Below, one piece after another: positions 53,944-61,932 of a DNA stretch of 64,000 nucleotides. How positions within the stretch are numbered: position 1 is the first letter of the stretch; the number at the start of each line of letters is the position of its first letter. A program made the translations under genes and the position numbers. The notes under the pieces are model-generated. The model was given only the letters and a program-made list of their open reading frames with translations. It searched no databases and had not been told where the DNA came from. Location of the stretch: positions 124,001-188,000 of the forward strand of contig JBJOOR010000001.1 in NCBI GenBank assembly GCA_046051225.1, in the 5' to 3' direction. Source of the stretch: CAIODY01 sp046051225. GTDB taxonomy: Bacteria; Bacteroidota; Bacteroidia; Chitinophagales; CAIODY01.

Positions 53944-53983
53944 GTTATTGGGTTACTTGTTATTGGTTATTAGCGAATACAAT
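53944..53983. repeat. Intergenic copy of the 39-bp dispersed repeat (copy 3)
   Basis: The reverse complement of this segment aligns with the coding copies at 36334-36372 and 57079-57117 with one single-base indel and several substitutions. It lies in the 263-bp gap upstream of the TlpA-like gene, where I see no other feature. Confidence 0.55.
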
Positions 53984-54073
53984 TGCTGTTAAGATTAGTT
54001 TTATCTAATCATTCCATCAACTTAATTAATCATTCACTCTATTTAATAACCATTTCTTTTTTACTTTTAGACA

Positions 54074-54592
54074 ATGAAGTTTCAACAGTTTAAATTATTT
54101 TTTGTGGCTGGGTTGATTGTTTTTTTGGGTTGTAATATTTCATCAAAAAAAATATTGCCAAAATTTTCTGCTCAAACTATTGATGGGAAAAATATTAATT
54201 CGGATAGTTTAAAAGGTAACATTATTGTGATTGATATTTGGGCTTCGTGGTGTGGCAATTGCTTGCATGAACTAAATTCTTTAAATGCTGTTGTAGATAA
54301 ATATAAGGCTGATAGCAGTGTAATTTTTATTGCCATTACAGATGAACCCAATGAAAAAGTTAAATTATTTTTACAACGTTATGCTTTCAATTTTCAACAA
54401 ATTACAAATGCAAAAAAATTGAAAAACTTGCTTCACACAAGCCTTATACAAGAGATTCCGAAAACTATGGTAATAAATAAAAATGGCGAAATTGTTTTAG
54501 AGTTGATTGGCGAAACGCCCAATTTATCAACCATTTTATCATCAACTATTGATACCGAATTAAAGAAACCACAGCAACATTTTGAAAACTAA
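54074..54592 (+). CDS. TlpA-like thioredoxin lipoprotein
   Basis: A 172-residue lipoprotein: lipobox V-F-L-G-C (Cys20), then a redoxin domain with F-S-A-Q-T-I-D-G-K near 31-39, the active site W-C60-G-N-C63 and the cis-proline I-P-K-T near 137-140. It would reduce or form disulfides outside the cytoplasm. Its stop overlaps the next gene's TTG start by 11 bp. Confidence 0.9.
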   Translation: MKFQQFKLFFVAGLIVFLGCNISSKKILPKFSAQTIDGKNINSDSLKGNIIVIDIWASWCGNCLHELNSLNAVVDKYKADSSVIFIAITDEPNEKVKLFLQRYAFNFQQITNAKKLKNLLHTSLIQEIPKTMVINKNGEIVLELIGETPNLSTILSSTIDTELKKPQQHFEN

Positions 54593-55769
54593 AAAAAATA
54601 AAACCTCATCATTTAGCTGGGTTATTACTACATCAATTGCAGCCACAAATTTGCAACATTGGAAAAGTATTGAAGCTGGATTAAATATTTATTTAACGCC
54701 CGAATATTTACAAGCCATTGAAGTTTCATTACAAAACGAATTAGATTTTAGATACTGCATTATTTATAAAAATAATATTCCTGTTGCCATAGCAGTAATT
54801 GTGTTGGTACCGTTTTATATCAAGCCACAAGTTGAGTCAGCCCTTCATAAGCATTTAATTAAATTGGTAAAAAGCCATCTTAAAATTTTGAAAGGCACTT
54901 CTATTGCTACCTGCGGTTCGCCATTTGCTTGTGGGCAAAATGGATTTATGTTTTCTGAAAAAATTAATTCTGCTGAAGCATTTAATATTTTGGCTGAAAC
55001 ATTTAATGAGATTAGCCTACAAGCACCATTCGAACAAAAACCAGATTTATTTTTAGTAAAAGAATGTTGGCCAAATAGTGTTCAAGATACTAACAAGCTT
55101 GCTGATTTTGGTTTTAGAGATTTTATGATTGATAATAATATGGTAATGCCTATTAGCCACGAGTGGAAACAGTTTGACGATTATTTAAACAGCATGATTA
55201 CTAAATTTAGAACTAAGGCAAAAAGTGCTTATAAAAAATCGACAGCATTAATAGTAAAAGATTTAACGCTTGCTGATATTGCAAAACATGCCCAAAAAAT
55301 AATTGAACTCTATACACAAGTGGTTGATAAATCTGAATTTAGTTTTGGTGTTTTAAATCATCAATCATTTGCATTTTTAAAAAAGAATTTAGGCAAAGCT
55401 TTTATTGTAAAAGGCTATTTTTTAGAAGAAGAATTAGTAGGTTTTAGCACCGCATTTTTATTTAATAAAATTATGGATGCCAATTATGTAGGCATCGATT
55501 ATTCAAAAAATCAAGCCCTATCCATTTACCCACGAATGCTGTATGATTTTGTAGATGAAGCCATCAAGGCTGGTTGTACCGAATTGCGATTGGGCAGAAC
55601 AGCCGAAGAAATAAAAAGTACAGTTGGTGCTATGCCAATAAATATGACTTTATATTTAAACCATGGCAACGTATTAAAAAATGCTTTATTGAAACCAATT
55701 CTTTGTCAGATAAAGCCAACAGAATATCCTCATCGTTTTCCATTTAAAAAAACATTTGAAAGTAAATAA
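54582..55769 (+). CDS. GNAT-type (peptidogalycan/FemAB-like) acyltransferase
   Basis: A 395-residue protein starting at a TTG that overlaps the upstream gene; there is no ATG near. It has a two-lobed acyl-transferase pattern: M-I-T-K-F-R-T-K-A-K-S-A-Y-K-K near 205-219 and D-A-N-Y-V-G-I-D-Y near 298-306, then Y-P-R-M-L-Y-D-F-V-D-E-A near 316-327 and L-R-L-G-R-T near 336-341. The best fit is the peptidogalycan-biosynthesis-like or FemAB-type GNAT family. Substrate unknown. Confidence 0.65.
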   Translation: MKTKKNKTSSFSWVITTSIAATNLQHWKSIEAGLNIYLTPEYLQAIEVSLQNELDFRYCIIYKNNIPVAIAVIVLVPFYIKPQVESALHKHLIKLVKSHLKILKGTSIATCGSPFACGQNGFMFSEKINSAEAFNILAETFNEISLQAPFEQKPDLFLVKECWPNSVQDTNKLADFGFRDFMIDNNMVMPISHEWKQFDDYLNSMITKFRTKAKSAYKKSTALIVKDLTLADIAKHAQKIIELYTQVVDKSEFSFGVLNHQSFAFLKKNLGKAFIVKGYFLEEELVGFSTAFLFNKIMDANYVGIDYSKNQALSIYPRMLYDFVDEAIKAGCTELRLGRTAEEIKSTVGAMPINMTLYLNHGNVLKNALLKPILCQIKPTEYPHRFPFKKTFESK

Positions 55770-55771
55770 TC

Positions 55772-56776
55772 ATGGATTCATTAACTCATATCGTATTTGG
55801 TGCTGCCGTTGGCGAAGCATTAATGGGTAAAAAAATTGGAAACAAAGCTATGGCATTAGGCGCATTGGCTGCCACCATCCCCGATTTTGATGTTGTTACA
55901 GCTTTTTTTGTTGACCCATTACAAGCCAACGAACTGCATAGAGGCGTTACACATAGCCTTTTATTTATTTCTTTTTTAGCGCCATTATTAGGTTGGCTAT
56001 TTTCAAAACTATTTAAAAAAGATAATGTAAGTTGGCAACAATGGTGGTTGTTTATGTTTATTGGATTAATCACACATCCATTAATTGATTTGCAAACTGC
56101 TTATGGTACACAGTTGTTGTGGCCAATGCCCAATAAATTTACACTCAATAATATTTTTGTAGCCGACCCTTTTTACACATTGCCTATGCTCATTTTGTTT
56201 ATTGTAGCATTGTGTTATCGGCGCAGTAATGCAAAAAGAATTTTATTTACAAAAACAGCATTGATAGTAGCCACAACATATATGGCACTTACTTTTTGTT
56301 TTAAATATATGGCACATAATCATTTTAAAAACGAATTAGAAAAACAGCATATTGCTTATACAAGGTTAGAAGCCAAGCCTACTGCGCTTAACGCCATTTT
56401 GTGGTGTGCTTATGTTGAAACCGATAGCAGTTATTTAATGGGTTATTATTCGTTGTTGGATAAAAATATGAATTGTCATTTTGATGTTTTTCCTAAAAAA
56501 TATAATTTATTAGGCAAGATGAATGATGAAGAAAAAGTAAAACGATTAAATTATCTAACCCGAAATTGGTATAATATTGAAGCGAAAAATGATACTATAG
56601 TTTATTACGATTTAAGATTCGGGCAGAAAGAAATGAACAACGACCCAACAGGTTTTGTAGCCAACTATCATTTGTATTATAAAGACAAAGAATTAATTGT
56701 TGGGCCAGGCAGCAAAGATTTTAAAAATTTTAAATCCGCATTTAAAAAATTGGTGGAAAGAGTTTTGGGAGTTTAA
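55772..56776 (+). CDS. YdjM-like metal-dependent hydrolase family membrane protein
   Basis: A 334-residue membrane protein with M-D-S-L-T-H-I-V-F-G-A-A-V-G at the N-terminus, I-P-D-F-D near 36-40 and H-R-G-V-T-H-S near 56-62. These histidines and aspartates form the putative metal site of the YdjM/DUF457 family. Four hydrophobic segments follow, then a soluble C-terminal region of about 145 residues. Enzymatic activity has not been established for most members. It starts 2 bp after the preceding gene. Confidence 0.85.
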   Translation: MDSLTHIVFGAAVGEALMGKKIGNKAMALGALAATIPDFDVVTAFFVDPLQANELHRGVTHSLLFISFLAPLLGWLFSKLFKKDNVSWQQWWLFMFIGLITHPLIDLQTAYGTQLLWPMPNKFTLNNIFVADPFYTLPMLILFIVALCYRRSNAKRILFTKTALIVATTYMALTFCFKYMAHNHFKNELEKQHIAYTRLEAKPTALNAILWCAYVETDSSYLMGYYSLLDKNMNCHFDVFPKKYNLLGKMNDEEKVKRLNYLTRNWYNIEAKNDTIVYYDLRFGQKEMNNDPTGFVANYHLYYKDKELIVGPGSKDFKNFKSAFKKLVERVLGV

Positions 56777-56878
56777 TTTTATTTAATCCCTTCTGATAAA
56801 TATAGTTCTAATGCTCCTTACCACTCTCCCAAACGCTGGGAAGTAAATGAGTTAGGAGGATTTTGTTTGCTCAACAAA

Positions 56879-56911
56879 AATCCTGACAGGTTTTGAAAAC
56901 CTGTCAGGATT
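56879..56911 (-). terminator. Terminator/dispersed repeat after the T9SS protein gene
   Basis: AATCCTGACAGG and CCTGTCAGGATT flank TTTTGAAAA and can extend to a near-continuous stem. It lies 4 bp after the stop of the 56916-59039 gene. This exact CCTGACAGGTTTTGAAAACC form recurs widely in Bacteroidota as a repeat, from memory, so it may be both repeat and terminator. Confidence 0.75.
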
Positions 56912-56915
56912 AAAA

Positions 56916-59039
56916 TTACTCTTTCACAAACTTCCCATTCCATACATTACCATTAATATCAGTGGCTTTGATAAAATAAATGCCGCTTGACAATTTTGAA
57001 ACATCTATTTGAAGTTGTTGATTTAATGATTTGTTGATTTGTTGAAATACAATTCTACCTACAACATTTGTTACTTCAATTGTATTTACTAATAACTTAT
57101 TACTTCTAACTAATAACTTCTCATTGCATGGATTAGGATAAACACTTAATTGATATTGAGTAGCAACCGAACCCACAAATCCGCTTAATGTATCATCACA
57201 TAAACGTGCTGAATCAACCATACTTAAATAGCCTTCGCCAACTATATTATGCGATGAAATGGCATACCAATAATTTGTTTTTGATAATACATTAGCATCA
57301 GTATAAGTATTTATTGTAGGCTGTACGCTGTCTATTTTTACAAAGCCGCTATTGGCTGCAAAGCTGCGATAGATATAGTATTTATCTTCGCCATTGTTTA
57401 ATTTTTGCCAGCTTAAGCTGATGGCTGTGCCATTGCATTTAGCTACTAAACCGCCTGGTGTACCTGCTGCTATCATAGGCATATTATTGCCGCAGACATT
57501 GCCATACTTTATGATAAACATATCGTTATTGCCACCATAGTATTTAGCGGTATCTGTGCCAACAGCTACGCTATTGTTGCTTAGGTTGCCACTTGCAAAA
57601 ATATTTCCTTTTTCATTTACAAGTAAGTTTTGTAATCTTACAGAATTAGTTGAGCTATTGTTAATTGTTGTAGTAAAATCAGATTCACGATTAATTGGAT
57701 TTCCATTTTGACGAGATAATTTAATTACAAAATCATCAGAAATAGTATTTGATAAAGTACTTGCTCTTAATGACTTATATTTAACAAAGCCTTGAAAAGG
57801 AATTCTTGAATAAACATCGCCATTAGCATCAGATGTAACTGAGCTAAAACTACCAAATGAATAGCATGAATCTGAACATGCAGTCCATTTATAAGAAGAA
57901 ATATCATCAAAATGTACAATCGTACCGTTACCAATTAATGAACCCCAAAATGTTGAAACCATGTGTAGGATATAGCTCCCATAAATAGATTTTCCATAGC
58001 CACCGCTTGCCGCAAGATTAAACCCATTATTTAAGTTTGAGAAATCTGCACCATAAAAACTACTTGAGTCATTAGCCTCAATATGCCTAATCACATGATG
58101 TCGATTGAATTTGATAATGGTGCTAAGTTGGTTAAATCCGCTTGCTGTTGGGCGGTTATAGGTGCTATCTAAAAATTTATTGGTTGGATACACAAAATTA
58201 ATTACAGCTAAATAATTACCATCCTTATCTATGCCATATCCACCAAGTCTATCATTAATAGAATCTAATCTTACTGCATCTATCAAATGTCCTGCTGTAC
58301 TGAATCTGAATAAATTTAAACCATCATAAATAGATATACCATTTATAGTTATTGGGCTTGAAAAACTACCTGATGGGCTTATGATATTTATAGTATCATG
58401 ATACAAAACCATTGAATTGGGACGAACCGTTCCATTCGAATTTTGATTAATGGGTTGAAAAAAAATACTGTTAGCCACATTGTAAGGTTGCGCCCATATC
58501 CAATTAAATTTACCACTTGGGTTTATCTTCATTAAAATAGTGGTGCCAACAATAGGAGGATTAAATGAATAGGGGGCAATTAATGAATCATCATAATAAA
58601 TATTTTCGCCACCCAAATTGCTATTACCAAAAAAATAAATATTATCAGAACTATCTACTACAAAATCATAAATTTCGGATGGATTAATGGAGTCTTCCAA
58701 TTCTTTAAACCACAGCAGATTTCCATTACAATCATACTTGGAAATGAAGCCTTGTAAATTGTTGGCATTTTGCCAACGATTAAAAAGTATAGAATCTTTT
58801 TTACCGCCTAAGCCTTGTACATGCGAATATCCTGCAACTCTACCACAAACAATAATATTGCCGGCATGGTCAAATTTCATAGCACTCACAATTTCATCTT
58901 GCCCAGTTATTTGGTTTGCACTACCAAATCCTTTTACCCATTGGTAGCTGCCTGGGGCGGTGGGTACTTGAGCCAACAATTTGCTGATGTTATAATTTGC
59001 TACTATGCTAATAATGAAAAGTGTAACTATTTTTTTCAT
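56916..59039 (-). CDS. Secreted SBBP/FN3 protein with T9SS sorting domain
   Basis: A 707-residue secreted protein: a signal peptide of about 23 residues, then repeated blades of the beta-propeller-like kind (I-V-S-A-M-K-F-D-H-A-G-N-I-I-V-C-G; F-V-V-D-S-S-D-N-I-Y-F-F-G), a fibronectin type III-like domain near 520-605 (L-S-W-Q-K-L-N...Y-W-Y-A-I-S) and a type A sorting domain (Y-P-N-P-C-N-E to G-K-F-V-K-E). Part of the sorting domain is encoded by the 39-bp dispersed repeat. Role unknown. Confidence 0.88.
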   Translation of the reverse strand: MKKIVTLFIISIVANYNISKLLAQVPTAPGSYQWVKGFGSANQITGQDEIVSAMKFDHAGNIIVCGRVAGYSHVQGLGGKKDSILFNRWQNANNLQGFISKYDCNGNLLWFKELEDSINPSEIYDFVVDSSDNIYFFGNSNLGGENIYYDDSLIAPYSFNPPIVGTTILMKINPSGKFNWIWAQPYNVANSIFFQPINQNSNGTVRPNSMVLYHDTINIISPSGSFSSPITINGISIYDGLNLFRFSTAGHLIDAVRLDSINDRLGGYGIDKDGNYLAVINFVYPTNKFLDSTYNRPTASGFNQLSTIIKFNRHHVIRHIEANDSSSFYGADFSNLNNGFNLAASGGYGKSIYGSYILHMVSTFWGSLIGNGTIVHFDDISSYKWTACSDSCYSFGSFSSVTSDANGDVYSRIPFQGFVKYKSLRASTLSNTISDDFVIKLSRQNGNPINRESDFTTTINNSSTNSVRLQNLLVNEKGNIFASGNLSNNSVAVGTDTAKYYGGNNDMFIIKYGNVCGNNMPMIAAGTPGGLVAKCNGTAISLSWQKLNNGEDKYYIYRSFAANSGFVKIDSVQPTINTYTDANVLSKTNYWYAISSHNIVGEGYLSMVDSARLCDDTLSGFVGSVATQYQLSVYPNPCNEKLLVRSNKLLVNTIEVTNVVGRIVFQQINKSLNQQLQIDVSKLSSGIYFIKATDINGNVWNGKFVKE
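57079..57117. repeat. 39-bp dispersed repeat encoding part of a sorting domain, copy 2
   Basis: Matches 36334-36372 almost base for base and lies at the same place in the sorting domain (L-V-R-S-N-K-L-L-V-N-T-I-E). The match continues to the Y-P-N-P-C codons. Confidence 0.7.
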
Positions 59040-59090
59040 GGATAATTATTTTTTGGATGTACGAATATAAAATTTTGTATCTATAAAAAT

Positions 59091-59125
59091 AAAAAAGCCC
59101 CGATAAAATTTATCGAGGCTTTTTT
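59091..59125 (-). terminator. Terminator of the DUF1761 gene
   Basis: AAAAAAGCCCCGATA and TATCGAGGCTTTTTT form a 15-bp stem with one mismatch and a 5-nt loop, 15 bp after the stop of the 59141-59641 gene; T-rich on the minus strand. Confidence 0.85.
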
Positions 59126-59140
59126 GTAGTTTAATATTTC

Positions 59141-59641
59141 TTATCCCCATTGGCAAATTACACCACCCATTAACGCCATGGTAATTGTCCAATAGCCTAC
59201 ATTAATAGCAATGTATTTAAAGCCTTTGCGCTCAAACATAGCATTGGTTGCTAATATTGGCAATGCCACAAACAACCCACCTAATGTACCATGAAATGCA
59301 CCATGTTTAAACGTACGAAAGTTATGACCATATTTAGCCATAAAATCGGTGTACATGGCAAATACATCGCCTGTTTTATCTTTAAAACCAGGCTCATTAA
59401 TTAAAATCGAATTCATGTGTACCTGATGAATTACCATCATATAAATACCTGTAGAAAACATAAAACTGAATAAATAACTAAGCCCAAAAACCAAAGGCAT
59501 GTTAGCACCTTTCATTTTTTCTTCGGTTAATCCAGCTTCGTTCATCCACATAGTACCCAGCACTTTGGGGTTATAATAAATAAAGCCCATCACCATAGGA
59601 ATCAATGCCGCTAAGGCAAGTACAAGAAAATTCATTTGCAT
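59141..59641 (-). CDS. DUF1761-family membrane protein
   Basis: A 166-residue protein with four hydrophobic segments; G-F-I-Y-Y-N-P-K-V-L-G near 19-29 is the DUF1761 hallmark, with F-K-H-G-A-F-H-G near 110-117 preceding the third span. Function unknown. A second ATG at 59635 is an equally possible start. A LysE-type gene lies upstream with a 42-bp gap. Confidence 0.85.
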   Translation of the reverse strand: MQMNFLVLALAALIPMVMGFIYYNPKVLGTMWMNEAGLTEEKMKGANMPLVFGLSYLFSFMFSTGIYMMVIHQVHMNSILINEPGFKDKTGDVFAMYTDFMAKYGHNFRTFKHGAFHGTLGGLFVALPILATNAMFERKGFKYIAINVGYWTITMALMGGVICQWG

Positions 59642-59683
59642 AAAATTATTTTTTTAGATTGTTAGTGTTGTAAATGTAGTTGA

Positions 59684-60283
59684 TTATTTTAAAAAATCAA
59701 ACAGCATTTTTATGCCAAAGCCAATTAAAATTGCTCCAATTAGTTTATACATTTTGTTTAGTTTGGCAATATCTAACCAACGATTAATCCAATTGGCTAC
59801 AAATACTTTTGCCACATCAGTAGCAAAAATACCCAGCAAAACCCCAGTTACATAAATGCTTAAATGTTGATTGGTTTTTGATTCGGCATATTTAATTATA
59901 CCCAACCAAACCAGCCATACAAAAGGATTTATAAAATTGATTAAAAATCCTTTGCTAAAATAATGCATGATAAATCTTCCTTTCTTTTCAGCCGAAATAG
60001 GAAGTTGTACATTTTTTTTAAGTAAATATTTTATACCCAAACCAATAAGCACAACGCCACTACCAATGCCTAAATATTTTAAATTTTGTGGCGATGATAA
60101 AAGCGGAGCTAAACCAATTGAAACCAAACTTACACAAATTAAATCGCTAATGATAATGCCTAAAGCCACTGCCAAGCCTGCTTTCCATCCACCACTTAGC
60201 GATGAAGTAAGCAATAGAAAAAATACAGGGCCCACAAATATGACCATGCTCATTCCAATCAGTAAGCCATTAAAAAAAATCAT
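59684..60283 (-). CDS. LysE/RhtB-family amino-acid exporter
   Basis: A 199-residue inner-membrane protein with about six hydrophobic segments. G-M-S-M-V-I-F-V-G-P-V-F near 10-21 and G-G-W-K-A-G-L-A-V-A-L-G near 31-42 are the LysE N-terminal signature, and F-I-N-P-F-V-W near 117-123 marks the second repeat. It probably exports an amino acid or derivative. The substrate is not predictable. Confidence 0.9.
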   Translation of the reverse strand: MIFFNGLLIGMSMVIFVGPVFFLLLTSSLSGGWKAGLAVALGIIISDLICVSLVSIGLAPLLSSPQNLKYLGIGSGVVLIGLGIKYLLKKNVQLPISAEKKGRFIMHYFSKGFLINFINPFVWLVWLGIIKYAESKTNQHLSIYVTGVLLGIFATDVAKVFVANWINRWLDIAKLNKMYKLIGAILIGFGIKMLFDFLK

Positions 60284-60321
60284 TAAAAAATTATTGTAGA
60301 AAAATATGGCATCATTAAAAA

Positions 60322-61602
60322 CTATTCAACGCCATATTTCTTTTTATACTTTTCATTTAATTGTTTTTGAATATTATCCATCGAAATTTCTCTACCTTGT
60401 ATTAATGCTTTTTCTATTTTGTTAGATTTCATATCCAATACATCGCCGTTGCAAATTAATAAGGTAGCATCTTTGCCTTCTTCTAAGCTACCACAAGTTT
60501 TATCAATGCCTAATATTTTTGCAGTGCTTAATGTTACAGCACTTAATGCCTGTTCTTTTGTTAATCCATAAGCCGCAGCAGTGCCTGCCTGAAAGGCTAA
60601 ATTGCGTTGGTTGCCACTCCAATCTTTATGACTTAGGCAAAATAAAATACCAGCCTTTTGCAATTGCGAAGGCGTTTTGTAAGGTTGCTGTACATCATCA
60701 TCATTTCTTGTAGGCAAGGCATGTGTTGATGATAAAATAACAGGAATATTGCTTTGCTTAATTTGGTCTAAAACCATATAACATTCTTCGGCTTCTACCA
60801 ATACTGCATTCAATTTATATTCATTAATAAATGCAATAGCGCTTAAAATTTCTTTAGCCGTATGCACATGAAAATACGCTTTTCTATTTCCGTTCAACAC
60901 AGGTTTCATGGCTTCTAATTTCAAATTGGTTTCGTCTATATTGCCTTGTGCATAAGCCTTTGCATCGTTCAATAATTTTCTTAATTCATTCAATTGTTCT
61001 TTCCATCCTGCATTTGGGTCGTCGGCTTTTTCTGCTCCTTTATAAATTGTCATAGATGGAAAACGAATGTGCATTCCTTCATCCATTTTATAAACTGCAT
61101 CTTCCCAATTCCAAGCATCTAATTGCACAATGCTGCTTTGTCCGCTAACCATACCGCCTTGTGGCACAGTTTGAGCCATAAGCACTCCATTAGCTTTCAA
61201 TGTTGGGATAATTTTCGAATCGGTATTGTAGGCAATAATACTTCGTACCGATGGATTTAATGTGCCTACTTCCATCACATCATTAGTTGAACGAACCAAT
61301 TCAATTTCAGATAATCCTGTGTTTGTATTGGGCGCTATCAATCCTGGATAAATATGTTTGCCCGAAGCCGAAATCATTTTGTCGGCTTTCATCAATCTTA
61401 CATTGGTCATGTCGCCAATACTTACAATTTTGTTGCCTTCTATTCTGATAAATCCATTTTCAATTACATTGCCATTGCCCACATGAATAGTGCCGCCAGT
61501 AATTAATATACTGCCTTTGTTAGCAGGCGTAGGCGTAGGGTTTTGAGCCATTAAGTTGAAACAAAAAATAAAACTTAGTATGGTTAGAAATAATTTTTTC
61601 AT
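60322..61602 (-). CDS. Exported amidohydrolase-family protein lacking the HxH metal motif
   Basis: A 426-residue protein with a signal peptide (F-N-L-M-A-Q). The amidohydrolase pattern I-L-I-T-G-G-T-I-H-V-G-N-G near 32-44 and G-K-H-I-Y-P-G-L-I-A near 81-90 is clear, but the following HxH metal ligand is replaced by P-N-T-N-T-G-L-S-E. Later histidines are present (Y-F-H-V-H near 238-242; S-S-T-H near 286) and the C-terminal composite beta domain (L-E-E-G-K-D-A-T-L-L) is intact. This variation also occurs in related Bacteroidota proteins, so it may be a distinct subfamily rather than decay. Confidence 0.8.
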   Translation of the reverse strand: MKKLFLTILSFIFCFNLMAQNPTPTPANKGSILITGGTIHVGNGNVIENGFIRIEGNKIVSIGDMTNVRLMKADKMISASGKHIYPGLIAPNTNTGLSEIELVRSTNDVMEVGTLNPSVRSIIAYNTDSKIIPTLKANGVLMAQTVPQGGMVSGQSSIVQLDAWNWEDAVYKMDEGMHIRFPSMTIYKGAEKADDPNAGWKEQLNELRKLLNDAKAYAQGNIDETNLKLEAMKPVLNGNRKAYFHVHTAKEILSAIAFINEYKLNAVLVEAEECYMVLDQIKQSNIPVILSSTHALPTRNDDDVQQPYKTPSQLQKAGILFCLSHKDWSGNQRNLAFQAGTAAAYGLTKEQALSAVTLSTAKILGIDKTCGSLEEGKDATLLICNGDVLDMKSNKIEKALIQGREISMDNIQKQLNEKYKKKYGVE

Positions 61603-61703
61603 GCAGATATAATGAATTGAAAATAAAGGTAGTCATTTTTGTAAATTCAACACACATTCAAAAACAGAAGCAATTAAAATACATTCTTAAATAATAATTA
61701 TTA

Positions 61704-61919
61704 ACCACATAGTTCCGAACATTTGGAACATAGGCAAACTAGTTATTAAAATTTATTTAAGTCTTTAAAACGAAGTTTTTTACTATGTCAACTTATTGTT
61801 TTCTTTACCTGAAAGCTAAAAGGTAAGAATATTCATAGTTGCTTTGCAAGGCACATAGTTGAAGCTGACACCTGTTTTCTAACTTTTGTATTCTATGCAA
61901 CTTATGTTTCCTATGTGGT
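61704..61919. repeat. Inverted-repeat-bounded intergenic element upstream of ade
   Basis: This occupies most of the 330-bp gap between the amidohydrolase and ade starts. ACCACATAG (61704-61712) and CTATGTGGT (61911-61919) are perfect 9-bp inverted ends. Inside, GTTCC-GAACATTT-GGAAC (61712-61729) forms a small hairpin. No ORF is visible. The remainder of the gap is plain AT-rich sequence. Confidence 0.45.
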
Positions 61920-61932
61920 AAAAAACTTAAAT

